16,960 nt of DNA from an uncultured Bacteroidales bacterium (GTDB lineage Bacteria; Bacteroidota; Bacteroidia; Bacteroidales; WCHB1-69), in contig CALAVA010000008.1 in the NCBI GenBank assembly GCA_937892025.1, forward strand, positions 1 through 16,960. Direction: 5' to 3'. The stretch's first letter is position 1; every line of letters starts with the position of its first letter. The position numbers were made by a program, and so were the translations under genes. Positions 8,503 through 15,123 of the stretch are shown in pieces. The notes beneath the pieces are model-generated. The model had not been told where the DNA came from, made no database searches, and saw nothing but the letters and a program-made list of their open reading frames with translations.

Positions 8503-9276
8503 GTGAAACATAATTATTTTTCATTCATTCTTTTTCTTCTTTCGGTAAGAATTATCTTGACCGCATGTGTTCGTCCTACTTCAACTCAAATAGAGGAGGA
8601 CAACAGTCTTTTTGTGAATATCACCGATGTTGTTCCAGATGTCATTCTCGAAATACGTTACTATGGCACTTATAATTTTGTGGGAACTCGTATAGACGGC
8701 TATTTGCAACCGGTGGCCTTACTGACCAAAGAAGCGGCAGACTCACTCAAAGCCGTCAGCGATGATGTTATTGCCCAAGGCTACCGCCTAAAAATCTACG
8801 ATGCCTATCGTCCGCAGATGGGTGTTGATCATTTTGTTCGTTGGGCTGCCGATATCGCTGACACCGCCATGAAACCCTACTTTTACCCTGACCTCGACAA
8901 GAGCGTACTCTTCGATCAGGAATATATCATGGAGAAGAGCGGACATACACGAGGCTCAACAGTCGATTTGACCCTCTTTGACATGGCCACCGAGAAGGAA
9001 CTTGACATGGGTGGCACCTTCGATTGGTTTGGAGAAGAAAGCCATCCCGATTACTGCGGTAATATAGAAAACAACGAATATACAGGCATAACCGAAACTC
9101 AAAAAGCAAAAGGAGAAAAACCGATTACTGAGCAACAATTCCGTAATCGTATGATTCTACGTGAGGCTATGCTACGACATGGTTTCAAACCTCTTGAGAG
9201 CGAATGGTGGCATTTTACCCTCAAAAACGAACCCTACCCAAATATTTATTTTACCTTTCCTGTGAAACAATTATAA
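8503..9276 (+). CDS. VanX/DdpX-type D-Ala-D-Ala dipeptidase, lipoprotein
   Basis: A 257-residue zinc dipeptidase of family M15D, complete. It begins with GTG; no ATG precedes the signal sequence, and this start gives a hydrophobic leader ending in the lipobox LTAC with Cys22. The enzyme is therefore probably lipid-anchored and faces the periplasm, unlike cytoplasmic VanX. Active-site residues are visible: Arg103 in YDAYRP, zinc ligands His148 and Asp155 in SGHTRGSTVDLT, and Glu234 and His237 in ESEWWHF. It would cleave D-Ala-D-Ala or related D,D-dipeptides from peptidoglycan turnover. No resistance genes are linked. It differs from the partial homologue at 3-542 in length and in richer use of C-ending codons, a composition shared with the next two genes and not with the flanks, so the block may have been acquired. 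The gene downstream has its own promoter. Confidence 0.92.
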   Translation: MKHNYFSFILFLLSVRIILTACVRPTSTQIEEDNSLFVNITDVVPDVILEIRYYGTYNFVGTRIDGYLQPVALLTKEAADSLKAVSDDVIAQGYRLKIYDAYRPQMGVDHFVRWAADIADTAMKPYFYPDLDKSVLFDQEYIMEKSGHTRGSTVDLTLFDMATEKELDMGGTFDWFGEESHPDYCGNIENNEYTGITETQKAKGEKPITEQQFRNRMILREAMLRHGFKPLESEWWHFTLKNEPYPNIYFTFPVKQL

Positions 9277-9287
9277 AATCATTGCCA

Positions 9288-9317
9288 TTTGAATCTATAA
9301 AATTTTGTTTATTTTTG
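9288..9317 (+). promoter_or_regulatory. Bacteroidetes promoter of the sulfotransferase gene
   Basis: TTTG at 9288-9291 and TATTTTTG at 9310-9317, spaced 18 bases apart, match the -33 and -7 pattern of Bacteroidetes sigma-ABfr promoters. This is the best two-part promoter in the window. It predicts a leader of about 115 bases before the ATG at 9442. Confidence 0.65.
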
Positions 9318-9362
9318 CAAATTGAAATAATAACCTTTTATTGTGGTTTGGATAGTTCTAAT

Positions 9363-9421
9363 GTAACCTCTACTATCAAAAACTATAATGAAATGAAAAA
9401 TAAGTAAAAATGAGAGGTTAC
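9363..9421 (+). promoter_or_regulatory. Inverted repeat in the sulfotransferase leader
   Basis: GTAACCTC (9363-9370) and GAGGTTAC (9414-9421) are exact reverse complements within the predicted leader, enclosing 43 A-rich bases. Transcribed, they would form an 8-bp stem ending 20 bases before the start codon. It could be a regulatory leader hairpin or a spaced operator; I recognise no riboswitch. Confidence 0.35.
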
Positions 9422-9441
9422 CTTGAATTATAACTTACACT

Positions 9442-10293
9442 ATGTTAGGATTTGTAGATAAACTTGTAAAAATCACCATACGTCAACTTGAGAATAGACA
9501 GGAAAGAACCAAAAAAGCTCTTGAAAACCTACGGTGGCTTGACTATAAATTCAAATTTGGTGAACGTGAAGATGATATCTATGTGACCACCTACCCTAAA
9601 AGTGGTACTACCCTCATGCAGATGTTACTATACCAGCTTACCACTAATGGTAATATGAACTTTGAACACATCTATGATGTATCGCCATGGATAAGGAATG
9701 CTGCCATCACAGGAGTGCCGCCTATTGAATTACCATCACCTCGCATCATCAAAACACACGACCCCTACCATCTCTTTCCCCCTTTTACCAAAGGTCGCTT
9801 TATCTTTGTCTCTCGCAACCCACAAGATTGCATCGTTTCAAACTGGCATCAAGAACTAAATTACCGCACTACTACACTAACACTCGCCGACTATGCCGAA
9901 CGTAAACTCAAGGAAAAACCCAATTGGTTTGAGTTCACAAAAGCATGGCTTATCAATGAGAAGAAACTGCCTATACTCTATCTCCGCTATGAAGACCTCC
10001 TAAACGATTTCGAAGGATGTGTTAACAAAATCAGCAAATTCCTACAAATTGAGTTTTCACCAGAAACTATAACTCGTACCTACGAACGTACACGCTTTGA
10101 TTATATGAAACAAAATGAAAATAAATTTGGAGAACGTCCCATATTAGCAGAACGTATTTTCAATCAATTTATTCGACAAGGAAAAATTGGCGAAGGTGCG
10201 AGATTAATACCCTCCAACATTAAAGCACAATATCAAAGTCTATATGAAAGCACTATAAAGCCTCTTGAGGAAGCTTTTGGGAAAACTAAATAG
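9442..10293 (+). CDS. PAPS-dependent sulfotransferase (SULT-like, Sulfotransfer_1)
   Basis: A 283-residue enzyme that transfers a sulfuryl group from PAPS to a hydroxyl or amine acceptor. Length and motifs match cytosolic SULT-type enzymes. The 5'-phosphosulfate loop YPKSGTT is at 51-57, the candidate catalytic His106 in IKTH, the 3'-phosphate site IFVSRNPQDCIVS at 121-133 (Arg125, Ser133), and the closing RQGKIGEGARL at 245-255 corresponds to the family's RKGxxGDWK. There is no signal peptide, so it should be cytoplasmic. The acceptor cannot be deduced; SULT-like enzymes of gut Bacteroides are known to sulfate sterols, and polysaccharide or lipid acceptors are also possible. The converging neighbour encodes APS kinase, the enzyme that makes PAPS, and the two reading frames overlap by 8 bases at their ends. 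ATP sulfurylase genes are not in the window. Confidence 0.92.
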   Translation: MLGFVDKLVKITIRQLENRQERTKKALENLRWLDYKFKFGEREDDIYVTTYPKSGTTLMQMLLYQLTTNGNMNFEHIYDVSPWIRNAAITGVPPIELPSPRIIKTHDPYHLFPPFTKGRFIFVSRNPQDCIVSNWHQELNYRTTTLTLADYAERKLKEKPNWFEFTKAWLINEKKLPILYLRYEDLLNDFEGCVNKISKFLQIEFSPETITRTYERTRFDYMKQNENKFGERPILAERIFNQFIRQGKIGEGARLIPSNIKAQYQSLYESTIKPLEEAFGKTK

Positions 10294-10903
10294 TACTACC
10301 GAATCTTTTCATATAATACTGCATCATACGCATAGCAGCAACAGCTACACTTTCGTTCACAGTGTCAATCAACAAATCTGCTGATAGTGGGGACTCGTAT
10401 GGGCTATTCACCCCAGTATAGCCAACTATTTCACCCCTTCGTGCCTTTCGATAAAGCCCTTTTACATCACGTGCCTCGCACACCTCCAAGGGAGTGTTAA
10501 TAAACACTTCCACAAACCTTTCTTTTCCCACTATAACACGTGCTATTTCGCGGTGTGTACACAAAGGAGACACCGTAGCCACTATCACTATCAAACCAGC
10601 ATCAGCCATAATATTTGCCATTTCCGCTATTCTGCGTACATTCTCGCTTCTATCTTCCAATGTAAAACCCAAGTCTCGGTTAAGTCCTAACCGTAAGTTG
10701 TCTCCGTCAAGCAAGTATGAATATAAGCCTTTTTCGTACAAATTCAAATCTAACGCATTGGCAATGGTACTTTTCCCCGAACAAGGCAATCCGGTGAACC
10801 AATACACACACGGCATTTGTTTCATCTGCATAGCATGCATTTCTGCACTCACAGACAATCTCTGCTGATAGACACACCCTTCTATTCCTTTTTTTTTAGT
10901 CAT
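10286..10903 (-). CDS. cysC: Adenylyl-sulfate (APS) kinase
   Basis: A 205-residue cytoplasmic kinase that phosphorylates APS at the 3' position to give PAPS. Walker A GLPCSGKST is at 38-46, the APS-binding DGDNLR at 66-71 is followed by RDLGFTLEDRSENVRR, and the lid KGLYRKARRGEIVGYTGV at 148-165 with NSPYE after it is diagnostic of CysC. A slightly longer N-terminus than usual (about 28 residues before the first beta strand) has other Met options at 22 and 25, so the start at 10903 is probable but not proven. It stands alone rather than fused to CysN, and cysD/cysN are not visible. The converging sulfotransferase would consume its product. Because a terminator lies between it and the upstream lipoprotein gene, it should have its own promoter, but I cannot place one. 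Confidence 0.93.
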   Translation of the reverse strand: MTKKKGIEGCVYQQRLSVSAEMHAMQMKQMPCVYWFTGLPCSGKSTIANALDLNLYEKGLYSYLLDGDNLRLGLNRDLGFTLEDRSENVRRIAEMANIMADAGLIVIVATVSPLCTHREIARVIVGKERFVEVFINTPLEVCEARDVKGLYRKARRGEIVGYTGVNSPYESPLSADLLIDTVNESVAVAAMRMMQYYMKRFGSTI

Positions 10904-10910
10904 AACTACT

Positions 10911-10947
10911 AAAAACGAGGAAACCTGCCTATTATGCCGGTTCCCTC
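10911..10947 (-). terminator. Rho-independent terminator after the small lipoprotein gene
   Basis: On the minus strand, GAGGGAACC (10947-10939) pairs with GGTTTCCTC (10925-10917) through nine pairs including one G-U, with a 13-base loop, followed by G and five T. It lies 33 bases past the stop codon at 10981 and just before the APS kinase start. Confidence 0.75.
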
Positions 10948-10980
10948 ATAAAATCATATTACAATCTTGTTTTAATCCTA

Positions 10981-11199
10981 CTATTCTTGTGAGCATCTCA
11001 CTTGACTAGTTGGATATCCTTGATAATAATATTTGAATTCTTTCTCCTTCTGTTTACACTCTTTCTTTGTGTAATCATTAAACCAACCGAGGTTGTAAGT
11101 GTCTCCGTCATATTTCATTGTACACTTACAACTCTTTTTACAAGAGGAGAAGCCTGCTAAAATAGCAATGGCACCCAAGAACATGAATAATTTTTTCAT
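10981..11199 (-). CDS. Small cysteine-rich lipoprotein, unknown function
   Basis: A 72-residue predicted lipoprotein. I start it at the ATG at 11199, which gives a standard leader MKKLFMFLGAIAILAG and lipobox FSSC with Cys20. An upstream in-frame ATG at 11343 would put 48 unlikely residues in front and run through the structured RNA region. The mature part is short and basic, with five Cys in all (20, 24, 26 and two further on) and aromatic residues in KYYYQGYP. Disulfides in the periplasm are plausible. I do not recognise a family. A -7 element (11244-11251) lies 45 bases upstream and a terminator lies downstream, so it is a single-gene unit. Confidence 0.65.
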   Translation of the reverse strand: MKKLFMFLGAIAILAGFSSCKKSCKCTMKYDGDTYNLGWFNDYTKKECKQKEKEFKYYYQGYPTSQVRCSQE

Positions 11200-11243
11200 T
11201 TTCTTATTACTTTTTTTTCTTCCACTTGATTCCCAAAAGCGAA

Positions 11244-11251
11244 CAAAAATA
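11244..11251 (-). promoter_or_regulatory. -7 promoter element of the small lipoprotein gene
   Basis: Minus strand reads TATTTTTG, a full match to TAnnTTTG, 45 bases before the ATG at 11199. It lies just past the 3' end predicted for the structured RNA. Confidence 0.55.
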
Positions 11252-11302
11252 TTTATTAACCCACAAGCCCATAAAAAAACGCGTGGGAATCTGATTTCAT
11301 CG

Positions 11303-11465
11303 CTCATCCCGTACACAAGGCTCTGGTATTGCCCATCTCCCAAGGATAAGCAATGCCGAAGCCCACGCTATATGTATATGAGGAATATACACACCATGGA
11401 CATTGAACATTGCCTTACCGTGCGGGAGATTTTGAATTTACCAGATTCAGTGTACCGCAGATAAG
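11303..11465 (-). ncRNA. Rod-shaped structured RNA, candidate 6S RNA
   Basis: The minus strand folds by eye into one long, interrupted hairpin. From outside in: CUUAUCU/GGAUGAG (11465-11459 with 11309-11303), GUACAC/GUGUAC, CUGGU/ACCAG, AUCUCCC/GGGAGAU, GGCAAUG/CAUUGCU, GUCCAUG/CGUGGGC, then a nine-pair terminal stem UGUGUAUAU/AUAUACAUA with loop UCCUC. Internal loops separate the helices, the general shape of 6S RNA, which binds RNA polymerase. A -7 element at 11540-11547 and a seven-T run at 11279-11273 suggest a primary transcript of up to about 260 bases. Its 5' part has a small hairpin with a C(UUCG)G loop near 11515-11530. The interval 11200-11686 contains no convincing protein gene. 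Family assignment is by shape and context only; an unrelated Bacteroidales RNA is the alternative. Confidence 0.55.
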
Positions 11466-11539
11466 ACGTTGACTCAACGCCTTTTTCTATAGCTATTGCC
11501 CGCCTTCCGCCCGTTCGGACTTCGGTGCGAACAACGCTA

Positions 11540-11547
11540 CAAAAGTA
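11540..11547 (-). promoter_or_regulatory. -7 promoter element of the structured RNA
   Basis: Minus strand reads TACTTTTG, a full match to TAnnTTTG, between the ABC-F terminator and the rod-shaped RNA. It would start a transcript near 11533-11536. Upstream is T- and A-rich with no clear -33 TTTG. Confidence 0.55.
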
Positions 11548-11580
11548 ATAAAAAAAATTGAAAAAAATTATTTTTATTTC

Positions 11581-11619
11581 AAAAATAAATCCGCAATGCT
11601 TATTTATCGGCACTGCGGA
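11581..11619 (-). terminator. Rho-independent terminator of the lgt-sufD-ABC-F operon
   Basis: On the minus strand TCCGCAGTGC (11619-11610) pairs over ten positions with GCATTGCGGA (11599-11590), loop of ten, followed by TTTATTTTT. It lies about 68 bases after the ABC-F stop codon at 11687. Confidence 0.75.
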
Positions 11620-11686
11620 CACATCATTTGTCGCTTTTCAACATTTTAGCGGACAGCAGATTGTCGTTATTGTTTTTTATATATTG

Positions 11687-13573
11687 TTAACCATCTTTTT
11701 CACTTAATTCAAACCATCGCATTGTTTTTTCCTCCAATAAGGTGTCTATAGTAGAATATCTTTCTGAATATTTTATCAATTCTTCGTCCTTAAGATTACC
11801 TGCATTTAATTGATTAATAACAATATTCTTTTCTTCTTCAAGCGATGCTATCTCGGCAGAGAGTTCTTGAAATTCTTTTTCTTCTTTGTAGGTGCGTTTG
11901 TTTGGATTTATGTTTTTTATTTTTTGATAAGTCGTTTTTACTTCTTTCTTTTGTTTTTCTATATTTTTATTTATTTGATTTTCAATTTGTTTATAGTCTG
12001 AATAATTGCCATAATAATCTTTTATTTGTCCCCTACCATCTAAAACAAAAATATGATCAACCAATTTATTGATAAAATATCTATCATGAGAAACGAGGAG
12101 CAAGCAACCTTGGAAATTCATCAAAAAATCTTCTAATAGGGTTAATGTTTCAATATCAAAATCATTTGTAGGCTCATCAAGGATAAGGAAATTAGGATTT
12201 TTTAGCAAAACCATCAGCAAATGTAGTTTTCGTTTTTGTCCACCGCTAAGGTTTTCAAAAAAGGTGTATTGCAAATCAAAATGGAACCCGAAATGATTTA
12301 AAAAAGCCGATGCGGAAATGAGATTTCCGTCAGACATTCTTATCATTTCTGCGTGTTCTTTTACAATATCAATAATTCTTCTTCCTTCGTTTGTTGCCGA
12401 CAAACCGTCTTGAGAAAAATAGCCTAATTGTATGGTTTGCCCAATGTTTATTTTTCCTTTGTCAGGTTTTAAATTATTGGTTATCAATTTTAAAAGTGTC
12501 GTTTTACCGCTTCCATTTTTTCCGACTATTCCACAACGTTCTCCTCGCTTGAAAATATAAGAAAAATCATTTATAATCAATTGGTTATCGTAAGAGAATG
12601 AGAGGTGTTCTATTTCAAGAATTTTATGGCCGATTCGCTCTGTTTTAACTGCAAATTGTTGTGCCATAGGTTGCACTTCTGCAAAAGCCTTTTCTTTGAT
12701 TTTCATAAAGTTGTCAATTCTTGCCTTGGCTTTAGTGCTACGGGCTTGTGGGGTGGAACGTATCCATTCTAATTCTTTTCTATATATATTTTTTGCCTTT
12801 TCTTGTTCAGCATTTTGAGCGAGAATACGTTCGTGTTTCTTTTCGAGATAATAATCATATTTACCCCTATAATGCACAATCTCATGTGGAGATAGTTCTA
12901 AAATTTCATTGCAAACCTTATCTAAAAAAAATCTATCATGCGAAACCATCAACAATGTAGTATTAGCCATTGATAGATAATTCTCAAGCCATTCAATCAT
13001 CTCTATATCAAGATGATTTGTTGGTTCGTCCAAAATTAAAAAATCTGCTTCAGAGAGCAACACTTTTACCAAAGCCACTTTTTTGCGTTGTCCTCCAGAT
13101 AGTTCTGTCATATTGACAAAAAAATCATTGATAGCAAATCGATGCAGCATTTCTTTGGCTCGCGTTTCAAAATCCCATGCTTTGAATGTTTCCATATTTT
13201 CCAAAGCGGTTTCTAAGGCTTTTCTATTGGCTTCATTTTCGTCAATGGTGATGTTTTTTAATGCGGTTTCATATTGGCGAATACTATTGACAATATCGTT
13301 ATCAGCATTGAAAATAGTGTCAAGAATGGTGATGTTTGTTTCTTTTTCAAAATCTTGTGTCAAATAAGCCATACGGATATCTCCTCGTAGGGTAACAATG
13401 CCATTATCGGCAATATCATGTTGGGTGATGATATTGAGAAGTGTAGATTTGCCGGTACCATTTTTGGCAATTAAAGCCACTTTTTGACCTTTATTTATGC
13501 CAAAACTAATATTTTCAAACAATAGTTTTTCGCCATAATGTTTGGTAAGATTTTCTACACTGAGATAATTCAT
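11687..13573 (-). CDS. ABC-F family ATPase, Uup-like
   Basis: A 628-residue soluble protein with two ABC ATPase domains and no membrane segments; ABC-F proteins bind the ribosome and act on stalled translation. Domain 1 has Walker A AKNGTGKST (near 36-44), signature LSGGQRKK (near 158) and LILDEPTNHLD. The connecting linker contains the family's ELEWIRSTPQARSTKAKARI near 268. Domain 2 has GKNGSGKTT near 351, signature LSGGQKRK and LILDEPTNDFD. After it comes a Lys/Glu-rich coiled coil (about 530-610), as in Uup. I use the ATG at 13573; a TTG two codons earlier is possible but less likely. It starts 9 bases after the sufD stop, so the genes are probably one operon with lgt. A terminator lies downstream at 11581-11619. 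I see no sign of an antibiotic-resistance-specific linker, so a housekeeping role is favoured. Confidence 0.9.
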   Translation of the reverse strand: MNYLSVENLTKHYGEKLLFENISFGINKGQKVALIAKNGTGKSTLLNIITQHDIADNGIVTLRGDIRMAYLTQDFEKETNITILDTIFNADNDIVNSIRQYETALKNITIDENEANRKALETALENMETFKAWDFETRAKEMLHRFAINDFFVNMTELSGGQRKKVALVKVLLSEADFLILDEPTNHLDIEMIEWLENYLSMANTTLLMVSHDRFFLDKVCNEILELSPHEIVHYRGKYDYYLEKKHERILAQNAEQEKAKNIYRKELEWIRSTPQARSTKAKARIDNFMKIKEKAFAEVQPMAQQFAVKTERIGHKILEIEHLSFSYDNQLIINDFSYIFKRGERCGIVGKNGSGKTTLLKLITNNLKPDKGKINIGQTIQLGYFSQDGLSATNEGRRIIDIVKEHAEMIRMSDGNLISASAFLNHFGFHFDLQYTFFENLSGGQKRKLHLLMVLLKNPNFLILDEPTNDFDIETLTLLEDFLMNFQGCLLLVSHDRYFINKLVDHIFVLDGRGQIKDYYGNYSDYKQIENQINKNIEKQKKEVKTTYQKIKNINPNKRTYKEEKEFQELSAEIASLEEEKNIVINQLNAGNLKDEELIKYSERYSTIDTLLEEKTMRWFELSEKDG

Positions 13574-13582
13574 AGACAAACA

Positions 13583-14938
13583 CTAAAGTTCTGGCATTTT
13601 GAAATCAAAATGTATCGTTTTGTTGGCACATTTGCAATTCACACAACGAATATGCTGCCCTGACAATCGTTTTTCTACTAAACTTTCTATATAATCCACT
13701 AATGAAGGGATATTTATATTATCAAGCACCTCTTTGGCGAATGCGTGCATGAGCAACATTTTGGCATTTTTTTCGCAAATACCACGTGAACGCAAATAAA
13801 AAATAGCATCATTGTCCAACTGCCCTACAGTAGCCCCATGCGAACATTTTACATCATCAGCATAAATTTCCAAAAACGGATTAGTGTGTATGGTGGCTTC
13901 ATCGGTTAGCAAAATATTATGATTGACTTGATAGGCTTCTGTTTTTTGGGCATCTGGAGCGACAAATATATGCCCAATAAAATGAGTGTGGGCTTTGTCG
14001 TCTATAATGCTATTATAAAGTTGTTGGCTTTTACATTGTGGAACATGATGATATACGGAAAGACAATTACTTATATTTTGTTCTTTATCAACTAAAGACA
14101 AGCCATTCAATTTAATTTCTGCATTTGCTCCCAACAAATGACTATTTATGGTATTGTGAACAAGACCACCATTGAAAACATTGGTACAAGTGTTTACTTG
14201 GGTGTTTTCACTTTGATAAAGAGTTAAATCGTTTATCAGAATGGAATTATTGTCTTTGTTTTCCATTTTATAATAATCAAAATGGGCATTTGGTGCTATA
14301 AACACTTCTGTAACATGATTGGATAAGGTTTGTTCTTGATTGATAGATTCATTACAATCTATCAATTGCAATGAGGTGTCTGTTTCTACAATAACTATGT
14401 TTTTTGTATTGATAAACAATTTTGTTTCAGTATCTACAGCATTGATTATCTGAATAGGATTTTTTAGATGTAAGCCTTTGGGAATATAAATGAAAAAGCC
14501 ATCTTGATACAATACTGAAGCCAAATTGAAGAAAGAACTATGTTGATAATTTTGCGACACTTGAAGATATTTGTCTAACAAAAATCCATATTGTTGTTTG
14601 GCTTGACGTAGGCTTCCTACAACAACACCATTAGGGAAAAGAGTCAAAGGAGCATTGTTGTGTACGTAAAATCCATTCAAAAAAGAGAACAAATAAGCAT
14701 CAAAATTATGCACATTGCACTGAACGTCTATTTTTATTTTATTATATTCAACATCTTCTTTTTGTGCAATATATGTATTGTTTAAAAGATATTCCCAATT
14801 GAAATGTTTCCACATTTCATCTTTTGGACTTGGCATACCTTTTTCCAAAAATTGTTGAGCAAATTTTTTTTTATCTTCAGTTAAGAGTTTTTGTGGAATA
14901 AAAGATGCAAAATAATTATTTATATCTATATTGTTCAT
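13583..14938 (-). CDS. sufD: Fe-S cluster assembly protein SufD
   Basis: A 451-residue protein of the SufB/SufD family, a scaffold partner in the cytoplasmic SufBCD complex that builds iron-sulfur clusters. The diagnostic core CSHGATVGQLDNDAIFYLRSRG is at 365-386 (beta-helix end), and the N-terminus has the usual SPKDEMWKHFNW segment near 36-47. Length fits SufD better than SufB. Odd points: the C-terminal tail carries CVNCKC (432-437), which I do not expect in SufD, and sufB and sufC are not next to it. Instead the lgt stop codon overlaps its ATG (ATGA), so it is coupled to lgt, with the ABC-F gene following. The rest of the Suf system must lie elsewhere in the genome. High confidence for the family. 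Confidence 0.92.
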   Translation of the reverse strand: MNNIDINNYFASFIPQKLLTEDKKKFAQQFLEKGMPSPKDEMWKHFNWEYLLNNTYIAQKEDVEYNKIKIDVQCNVHNFDAYLFSFLNGFYVHNNAPLTLFPNGVVVGSLRQAKQQYGFLLDKYLQVSQNYQHSSFFNLASVLYQDGFFIYIPKGLHLKNPIQIINAVDTETKLFINTKNIVIVETDTSLQLIDCNESINQEQTLSNHVTEVFIAPNAHFDYYKMENKDNNSILINDLTLYQSENTQVNTCTNVFNGGLVHNTINSHLLGANAEIKLNGLSLVDKEQNISNCLSVYHHVPQCKSQQLYNSIIDDKAHTHFIGHIFVAPDAQKTEAYQVNHNILLTDEATIHTNPFLEIYADDVKCSHGATVGQLDNDAIFYLRSRGICEKNAKMLLMHAFAKEVLDNINIPSLVDYIESLVEKRLSGQHIRCVNCKCANKTIHFDFKMPEL

Positions 14939-15117
14939 TCTTTCTTTTTATCTTTTTGTAATAAATATTGAGGGCTTGGGTATGTTTTTTTAGCAAAAGA
15001 GTACCAAAGGCACACAATTCCCATAAGGATAAATGGAATACTGAGCCATTGACCCATGTTGAGTGTCATATTTGCTTCAAAAGCCACTTGATCGGCTTTA
15101 AAAAATTCAATAAAGAA
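14935..15117 (-). CDS. lgt: Prolipoprotein diacylglyceryl transferase, C-terminal fragment cut at junction
   Basis: About 60 codons of the 3' end of lgt, the inner-membrane enzyme that adds diacylglycerol from phosphatidylglycerol to the lipobox Cys of prolipoproteins. The minus-strand frame reads FFIEFFKADQVAFEANM, then TLNMGQWLSIPFILMGIV, a last transmembrane helix and a Lys-rich tail, as in Bacteroidetes Lgt. It ends in TGA at 14937-14935, overlapping the sufD ATG by four bases. Upstream of FFIEFF the expected Arg and preceding helices are missing: the frame stays open but turns into Ile/Phe/Lys-rich text unlike Lgt. The break coincides with the change to extremely AT-rich DNA, so the truncation is caused by the junction and not by gradual decay. 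Confidence 0.82.
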   Translation of the reverse strand, partial: FFIEFFKADQVAFEANMTLNMGQWLSIPFILMGIVCLWYSFAKKTYPSPQYLLQKDKKKE

Positions 15118-15123
15118 AAACCA
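15106..15123. other. Junction between bacterial and eukaryote-like DNA
   Basis: Left of here the minus strand encodes Lgt in good register. To the right codon use, base composition and protein style change abruptly and stay changed to the end. The breakpoint lies in an A-rich stretch (TTCAATAAAGAAAAACC on +) and cannot be fixed to the base. Such short AT-rich homology is typical of template switching or joining during amplification or assembly. Confidence 0.75.

Noticed and set aside
10494..10868. 124-codon + strand open frame
   Set aside because: Entirely antisense to the well-supported APS kinase gene.
11200..11343. N-terminal extension of the small lipoprotein frame
   Set aside because: The internal ATG at 11199 gives a standard lipoprotein signal peptide, and a -7 promoter element lies between the two starts.
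11368..11622. 84-codon minus-strand open frame
   Set aside because: It runs through the terminator hairpin of the ABC-F gene, a promoter element and most of the rod-shaped RNA, with no signal or domain; an RNA explains the conserved-looking structure better.
14968..15117. First 50 codons of the long + strand open frame ending at 15912
   Set aside because: They are exactly antisense to the lgt 3' end and change character at the junction; the frame crosses by chance.
1..15117. Bacterial block as a natural insertion into a protist chromosome
   Set aside because: Not excluded, but the genes keep bacterial promoters, terminators and operon overlaps with no eukaryotic adaptation, and only one junction is visible; a chimera is simpler.
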